From Candidatus Bathyarchaeum sp. (GTDB taxonomy: Archaea > Thermoproteota > Bathyarchaeia > Bathyarchaeales > Bathyarchaeaceae), in the NCBI GenBank assembly GCA_004376385.1, contig SOJY01000204.1, positions 1 through 9,386 on the forward strand: DNA of 9,386 bases. Direction: 5' to 3'. Below are positions 6,205 through 9,386 of the stretch, piece by piece; the stretch's first letter is position 1; each line of letters begins with the position of its first letter. The translations under genes were made by a program, and so were the position numbers. Below the pieces are notes generated by a model, which did no database searches, was not told the DNA's origin, and saw only the letters and a program-made list of their open reading frames with translations.

Positions 6205-6221
6205 GCAACAATATTTCTGTT
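6194..6221. terminator. Hairpin between convergent rpoL and RNase III-like genes
   Basis: AACAGAAATA (6194-6203) and TATTTCTGTT (6212-6221) are perfect reverse complements: a 10-bp stem with an 8-nt loop. The rpoL stop codon (6202-6204) spans the top of the 5' arm, and the opposing gene ends at 6236, so the stem occupies the only spacer between two converging genes. TTTT at 6234-6237 follows on the plus strand. The symmetry suits a bidirectional 3'-end element. The AT-rich stem may also protect mRNA ends. Pairing is seen; terminator role is inferred. Confidence 0.5.
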
Positions 6222-6235
6222 CATCTCTGATCGTT

Positions 6236-6610
6236 TTATATGTCAAGCTTCCTCTTTGCAGTGAGGAGAAGTAAGCTGAATGCTTCAATTTTATCTTCGT
6301 TTTGTTCTATGATTTCCAGCCCCTCTTCCATTGTCACTGAACCCCGTATCCAAGCATATACAATCAAGGCTTCAGCAGCATCCGCCTGTTTGTGCCGGTC
6401 GATCCTTGAAGGCAGAAATTTTCTCAACCCCGCTTTTTTGAAGGCGTCCGCGAGCAAGCGACCTGTAACCTTAGTCCCGGTGGGTTCTCCCTTCTTATTA
6501 GATAATGCCAGAGAATAAAGAAAATTCACGTAGGCGTCTCCCAGTTTGGCGAGTTTCTGATCCATCAAAACTTCGCTGAGGTTTTCGTATTGTGGTATAT
6601 ATGCAAACAT
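6236..6610 (-). CDS. Small stand-alone RNase III-fold protein
   Basis: A 124-residue protein with two RNase III-like motifs. The signature helix reads DQKLAKLGDAYVNFLYSLA (from residue 17), and the second motif is QADAAEALIVYAWI (75-88). Aligned by eye to E. coli RNase III, Asp25, Asp77 and Glu80 match metal-binding Asp45, Asp114 and Glu117. The positions of Glu38 and Glu41 hold Gln18 and Ala21. There is no double-stranded RNA-binding domain, so it resembles bacterial Mini-III in layout. A role in RNA cleavage is plausible, and a non-catalytic RNA-binding role is possible; the substrate is unknown. GGGAG lies four bases before the ATG (complement of 6615-6619). It is the only minus-strand gene, converging on rpoL and diverging from the DUF99 gene. 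Confidence 0.82.
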   Translation of the reverse strand: MFAYIPQYENLSEVLMDQKLAKLGDAYVNFLYSLALSNKKGEPTGTKVTGRLLADAFKKAGLRKFLPSRIDRHKQADAAEALIVYAWIRGSVTMEEGLEIIEQNEDKIEAFSLLLLTAKRKLDI

Positions 6611-6700
6611 GTGGCTCCCTTCTACTGTTCTGTCTGACTAATGACTTAGTAAAAGGGGTGAATAAAATTTAAATGCTAAGTAAGCTGAATTGGAAGATGG
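6611..6700. promoter_or_regulatory. Divergent promoter region with a dyad and box A for the DUF99 gene
   Basis: This 90-bp spacer separates the divergent RNase III-like and DUF99 genes. On the plus strand AAATTTAAAT (6665-6674) is a good box A, about 30 bases before ATG 6701, implying a very short leader. GGGGTGAATAAAA just upstream could hold the BRE. Between the two genes lies the 14-bp dyad ACTAA-TGAC-TTAGT (6637-6650), which also contains TGACT twice at 7-bp spacing (6635 and 6642). On the minus strand a TTTTACTAA-like stretch is the best, weak, promoter candidate. Confidence 0.45.
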
Positions 6701-7291
6701 ATGGTTTTGGTTCTTAGGAGATTTCGTTCCATAAAATCTGAGATTCGAGTTTTGGGGATTGATGATGGCCAATTTGTTCCCCGCACTAAGGGAACCGTAG
6801 ACATTGTAGGCGTTGTTTATCGGGGCGGTTACTGGTTTGAAGGCGTTATGCGAACAAAAATAACTATTGATGGGTTTGATGCTACAGAAAAAATAGCTAA
6901 GATGATCGAAAGTTCTCCCTACTACCGGGAGCTTCGGGTTGTAGTCTTAGATGGTGTCACCTTCGCGGGCTTTAATGTGGTGGACATTAGTATGCTCTCT
7001 CGAATAGTAGATTTGCCTGTTATGTCAGTGGTGCGAGAAAAACCTGATTTAGAGGAAATAAGAGGCGCTCTTAAGAATCTCCCTGGCTTTGAGGTAAGAT
7101 GGCAGGCTATGCGGAATGCCGGAGTCCTCTTTGAGGTTGAACCTCGAAACGGAGAGAATCCTATTTACATACAAACAGCAGGAATTTTGCGTGATGATGC
7201 CGAAAAGATTATTAGAAAAACGTCCACACGAAGTAACGTTCCCGAGGCGTTACGAGTAGCGCATATAATCGCCTCTGGATTAGCTCGTTAG
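6701..7291 (+). CDS. DUF99/UPF0215 family protein (endonuclease V-like fold)
   Basis: A 196-residue member of the archaeal DUF99 (UPF0215) family, related in fold to endonuclease V. The family is proposed to act on damaged bases in nucleic acid, but I would not assign a substrate. Visible hallmarks are the opening strand EIRVLGIDDGQF with Asp21-Asp22, the segment LRVVVLDGVTFAGFNVVDI (residues 78-96) containing Asp84, LPVMSVVREKPDLEEI (105-120), and the C-terminal TSTRSNVPEALRVAHIIASG. Length is usual. ATG 6701 follows box A by about 30 bases with GGAAG at 6692-6696 (four-base spacing), so the mRNA may be nearly leaderless. Its stop lies 61 bp before the tfs start, with tfs having its own box A-like element. 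Confidence 0.9.
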   Translation: MVLVLRRFRSIKSEIRVLGIDDGQFVPRTKGTVDIVGVVYRGGYWFEGVMRTKITIDGFDATEKIAKMIESSPYYRELRVVVLDGVTFAGFNVVDISMLSRIVDLPVMSVVREKPDLEEIRGALKNLPGFEVRWQAMRNAGVLFEVEPRNGENPIYIQTAGILRDDAEKIIRKTSTRSNVPEALRVAHIIASGLAR

Positions 7292-7300
7292 AGAGAAAAG

Positions 7301-7347
7301 ATTTAAAAGAGTGAAATGCAACCGAGATTGCACAGAAATTGAGGTGA
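7301..7347 (+). promoter_or_regulatory. Box A and Shine-Dalgarno that set the tfs start
   Basis: ATTTAAAA at 7301-7308 is a box A-like element just after the DUF99 stop, predicting transcription from about 7330. GAGGTGA at 7341-7347 is a long anti-16S match placed five bases before GTG 7353. Together they exclude the upstream in-frame GTG 7311, which would lie ahead of the transcription start. Confidence 0.55.
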
Positions 7348-7352
7348 ACCGT

Positions 7353-7700
7353 GTGGAATTCTGTCCTAACTGTGGAATGCGGCTGGTTTCAAGTCGCGAC
7401 AAAAAGGCAAAAAAACCCGTTTTTCATCTTGTATGCCCAAAATGTGACTATACTAAACATGCTGGAGATAAACCATCTGTTGTCCCAAAACCCATAGAGC
7501 GTTCTCCCCAAGAATCCATAGCTGTTATCGGAAAAGAGGAGCAAAAATTGCGTACTTTACCCACTGTTAGAGTAGAATGTCCCAAATGCGGAAACCACAC
7601 TGCATCTGCTTGGCAAGTTCAGACCAGAGGAACCGACGAGTCATCAACACAGTTTTTCAGATGCACAAAATGTAACTACACTTTCCGCGAATACAGCTAA
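7353..7700 (+). CDS. tfs: Transcript cleavage factor TFS (TFIIS-like; often annotated RpoM)
   Basis: TFS rescues backtracked RNA polymerase by stimulating cleavage of the RNA 3' end through the polymerase active site. It is related to TFIIS, Rpb9 and RpoM. From GTG 7353 the protein has 115 residues, the usual size. An N-terminal zinc ribbon has Cys4, Cys7, Cys28 and Cys31, and a C-terminal TFIIS-type ribbon has Cys76, Cys79, Cys104 and Cys107. The acidic hairpin TRGTDESST (91-99) keeps the catalytic Asp95-Glu96 pair, where many relatives read RSADE, so the factor should be active. The frame is open back to GTG 7311, but the SD GAGGTGA at 7341-7347 and the canonical MEFCPNCG start favour 7353. 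It lies upstream of pcna and priL, an order I recall from other TACK archaea. Confidence 0.94.
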   Translation: MEFCPNCGMRLVSSRDKKAKKPVFHLVCPKCDYTKHAGDKPSVVPKPIERSPQESIAVIGKEEQKLRTLPTVRVECPKCGNHTASAWQVQTRGTDESSTQFFRCTKCNYTFREYS

Positions 7701-7707
7701 AACATCA

Positions 7708-7716
7708 TCTTTTCTT
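7708..7716 (+). terminator. T-rich tract after tfs
   Basis: TCTTTTCTT begins eight bases after the tfs stop codon. Short U-rich runs without hairpins are typical archaeal termination sites. It fits with pcna having its own promoter further on. Evidence is composition and position only. Confidence 0.3.
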
Positions 7717-7748
7717 ACCTATATTGGTTAAAACTAGGCTCTCCCCTG

Positions 7749-7778
7749 TAGCTAGCTAAGGAATCAAACACCTTAAAT
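7749..7778 (+). promoter_or_regulatory. Palindrome and box A upstream of pcna
   Basis: TAGCTAGCTA (7749-7758) is a perfect 10-bp palindrome lying 14 bp upstream of TTAAAT (7773-7778), a box A-like element that predicts transcription near 7800. The pcna SD follows at 7808-7812. The palindrome could bind a regulator or be chance. The in-frame ATG at 7777 overlaps this box A, which argues against it as the pcna start. Confidence 0.4.
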
Positions 7779-7818
7779 GAGAGGTAGCTTAAACATAAAT
7801 GCTAACAGAGGTTTGTTG

Positions 7819-8574
7819 ATGTTCAAGGCTAAAATGGCTGACGCAAAATTTTTGAAGGATATGATGGGTGCTATTTCAATACTCGTCGACGAAGCCACCT
7901 TTGACCTCACCCCAGAAGGGATCAAACTTCGTGCTATGGATCCCTCACGGGTTGCCATGGTCGATTTCGAGTGGCCAAAAACAGTTTTCGACGAATATTC
8001 TTGCAGTGAAACTGCAAAAATGTGCATCAACATAAGTGAAATGCTGAAGTTGCTGAGGAGAACCGGAAAAGACGAATCCGTTGAGCTCTCCTTAGATGAA
8101 AAGACTGGGAAACTGAAAATTGCGATCAGAGGAAAGTATTCTCGTACATTCATTATGCCTACTTTGGAGGTCATGGATGAAGAGGTTCCTACTCCCAAAG
8201 TAAACTTCAACGTAAAAGCTAAAACTATAACGCAGGGGTTACGGGAGGCTATAGAGGATGCTTCTTTGGTAAGCGATCACGTTCGAATCGAAGCAAATAA
8301 CGAAAAGCTGATTATGACCGCTGCAGGCGATATTATGGGGGCTACGATCGAATTTAAGGCAGGAGACGATGTGCTCTTGGAGATTGCGGCGAAGGAGGAT
8401 TCTAAGGCAACTTTCAGTCTAAGTTATCTTTCGGAGATAGTTAAGGCTGCTGTGCCGACGTCAGAAATTGTTGTCATAGAGTTTTCAACAGACATGCCCA
8501 TTAAACTGGACTTCCAGCAGGAAAAAGAGGGAAAATTAAAGTTTTATTTGGCTCCCAGAATAGAAGTAGAGTAA
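7819..8574 (+). CDS. pcn: DNA polymerase sliding clamp PCNA
   Basis: PCNA forms a ring around DNA that tethers DNA polymerase, FEN1, ligase and other PIP-box proteins. From ATG 7819 the protein has 251 residues, the normal length, starting MFKAKMADAKFLKDM like archaeal relatives. Recognisable parts are DLTPEGIKLRAMDPSRVAMV (29-48, domain 1), the interdomain connecting loop around 114-130 (PTLEVMDEEVPTP), the basic inner-ring face and helices, and the C-terminal LAPRIE (245-250) where PIP peptides dock. GAGGT at 7808-7812, six bases upstream, supports this start over in-frame ATG 7777. Only this copy is visible here, so whether the clamp is a homotrimer cannot be told. It precedes priL by 26 bp, so the two are likely co-transcribed. 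Confidence 0.97.
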   Translation: MFKAKMADAKFLKDMMGAISILVDEATFDLTPEGIKLRAMDPSRVAMVDFEWPKTVFDEYSCSETAKMCINISEMLKLLRRTGKDESVELSLDEKTGKLKIAIRGKYSRTFIMPTLEVMDEEVPTPKVNFNVKAKTITQGLREAIEDASLVSDHVRIEANNEKLIMTAAGDIMGATIEFKAGDDVLLEIAAKEDSKATFSLSYLSEIVKAAVPTSEIVVIEFSTDMPIKLDFQQEKEGKLKFYLAPRIEVE

Positions 8575-8586
8575 CCAAAAATTAGC

Positions 8587-8593
8587 GGGAGGT
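8587..8593 (+). promoter_or_regulatory. Strong Shine-Dalgarno of priL
   Basis: GGGAGGT at 8587-8593 matches the 16S 3' end and lies 13 bases after the pcna stop. Seven bases later, at 8601, is the codon GTA. No ATG, GTG or TTG in the priL frame lies within its reach, so this site is the main evidence that priL initiates at a non-standard codon or that the base call is wrong. Confidence 0.6.
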
Positions 8594-8600
8594 TAAGCAG

Positions 8601-9386
8601 GTAATTACTGCTCACGACCGTGCAAAATATCCCTTCATTGAAATGACCGCTAAGCATGTAAGAGGAATAGGAATAGACATCAACGACTTAGAAAGTGACT
8701 TTTTTATTCCATTCCTAGATCGGGCAGAGAAGCGCGCTGAAGATGCCTTACTCGATGTATCTGTTTATGCTAAAACTAAACCGCTAGATGAAACGAGGGA
8801 GAACGAAATTGAGATTTTCTCTTTTCCCATAGCGGTTATGTTGGTTGCTGCTACAGAAGATTCTTTTATCAAACGTAGATATGCGTTAGCTGAAGCAAAA
8901 CGGGCATCTGAACTACTAAAAGATGAAAAAAAAGAGAAACTATTTGACATCGCCAATGTCTTCAATTGGGATGTAAAACTCCTTGAAGATGTTAGTTTAC
9001 TTCCTTATGTTTTTGCGCTTGGGGTTCCCATTTTTTTGAATAATGCAACGGGTTTTCACGATAAGACTTGGAAACTTGTTAATCAGAAGATGATTGATGG
9101 GAAAGTTTACCTTACAGAACAAAAATTAAGTCGCTTGCTAGAAGAGGAAGTGCGCAAATATGTTGAAAGTAGGCTCGACACGAAAATCAGGTCTCTTCCG
9201 TCAGGTATTATGGCTCGAGTAACCCGTTTGAGGCAGTTGGCTGAAAAGAAGCGGGAACAAATTCGTTTTGAAGAGATGCCGGAGCGCGTAGTGATGGAAG
9301 CTTTTCCTTCATGTATAAAGGGTGTATATGCTCGGGTTGCGGCTGGTCGCCCCGCTTCCCATATAGGACGATTCGCGTTAACTTCC
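8601..9386 (+). CDS. priL: DNA primase large subunit PriL (3' truncated by window edge)
   Basis: PriL pairs with catalytic PriS to make RNA/DNA primers; its C-terminal iron-sulfur domain helps primer initiation. About 262 residues are present. The N-terminal helical domain includes AKYPFIEMTAKHV (8-20), FPIAVMLVAATED (75-87), and a long helical region. The iron-sulfur domain begins with MEAFPSCIKGVYARVAAG (232-249; first cluster cysteine Cys238) and HIGRFALTS, where the window ends. The other cluster cysteines lie outside. The frame opens after TAG 8583-8585, yet the first ATG (8643) would remove the conserved KYPF motif. The SD at 8587-8593 points to codon 8601 (GTA) or 8604 (ATT). The start coordinate is therefore inferred from SD spacing and family N-termini. 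It lies downstream of pcna with a 26-bp gap. Confidence 0.9.

Noticed and set aside
6240..6518. Plus-strand open frame opposite the RNase III-like gene
   Set aside because: The minus-strand reading has clear RNase III motifs, an SD and normal composition; the plus-strand frame is its Ser-rich shadow.
1..9386. Mobile elements, CRISPR arrays, tRNA or rRNA genes
   Set aside because: I found no transposase, spaced repeats, terminal inverted repeats or RNA-gene consensus on either strand by eye.

Overview
The window is a compact archaeal chromosome segment. Every recognisable gene belongs to archaeal/eukaryote-type information processing or central metabolism: ribosomal protein L10e, Dph2, a METTL5-like rRNA methyltransferase, exosome subunit Csl4, RNA polymerase subunit L, transcript cleavage factor TFS, sliding clamp PCNA and primase large subunit PriL. 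The gene order (dph2-methyltransferase-csl4-rpoL, then tfs-pcna-priL) and the PCNA and DUF99 sequences suggest a TACK-superphylum archaeon, perhaps a Bathyarchaeota-like lineage; this placement is inference, not a search result. Archaeal signals fit this: TTTAAA-like box A elements, GGAGGTGA-type Shine-Dalgarno (SD) sequences, and TTG/GTG starts.

Layout. 1-95: C-terminal end of an unrecognised protein. 96-388: AT-rich non-coding DNA ending in the rpl10e promoter. 389-886: rpl10e. 887-995: a spacer with mutually exclusive hairpins and a T-rich tract. 996-3608: phosphoenolpyruvate synthase carrying an unusual four-cysteine zinc-ribbon-like insertion and an extended C-terminal tail. 3609-3709: a spacer with two GATTAAAT repeats and hairpins. 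3710-6204: a tightly overlapping four-gene operon, dph2, METTL5-like methyltransferase, csl4, rpoL (overlaps of 46, 4 and 11 nt). 6194-6221: a perfect 10-bp hairpin at a convergent junction. 6236-6610 (minus): a small stand-alone RNase III-fold protein. 6611-6700: a divergent promoter region. 6701-7291: DUF99/UPF0215 protein. 7353-7700: tfs. 7819-8574: pcna. 8601-window end: priL, truncated after the first cysteine of its iron-sulfur domain.

How the genes fit together. The central operon joins elongation-factor modification (diphthamide), rRNA methylation, RNA decay/processing and transcription. The right-hand block joins transcript proofreading (TFS) to replication (PCNA, PriL). Several starts had to be moved from the longest open frame: tfs to GTG 7353, pcna to ATG 7819 and rpoL to TTG 5911, each with an SD at good spacing. 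priL has no ATG/GTG/TTG where the family N-terminus and the SD place its start. I see no mobile element, CRISPR array, tRNA or rRNA. No wholly new system is evident; the best leads are the zinc-ribbon PEP synthase, the RNase III-fold protein with an altered active site, and the priL start.
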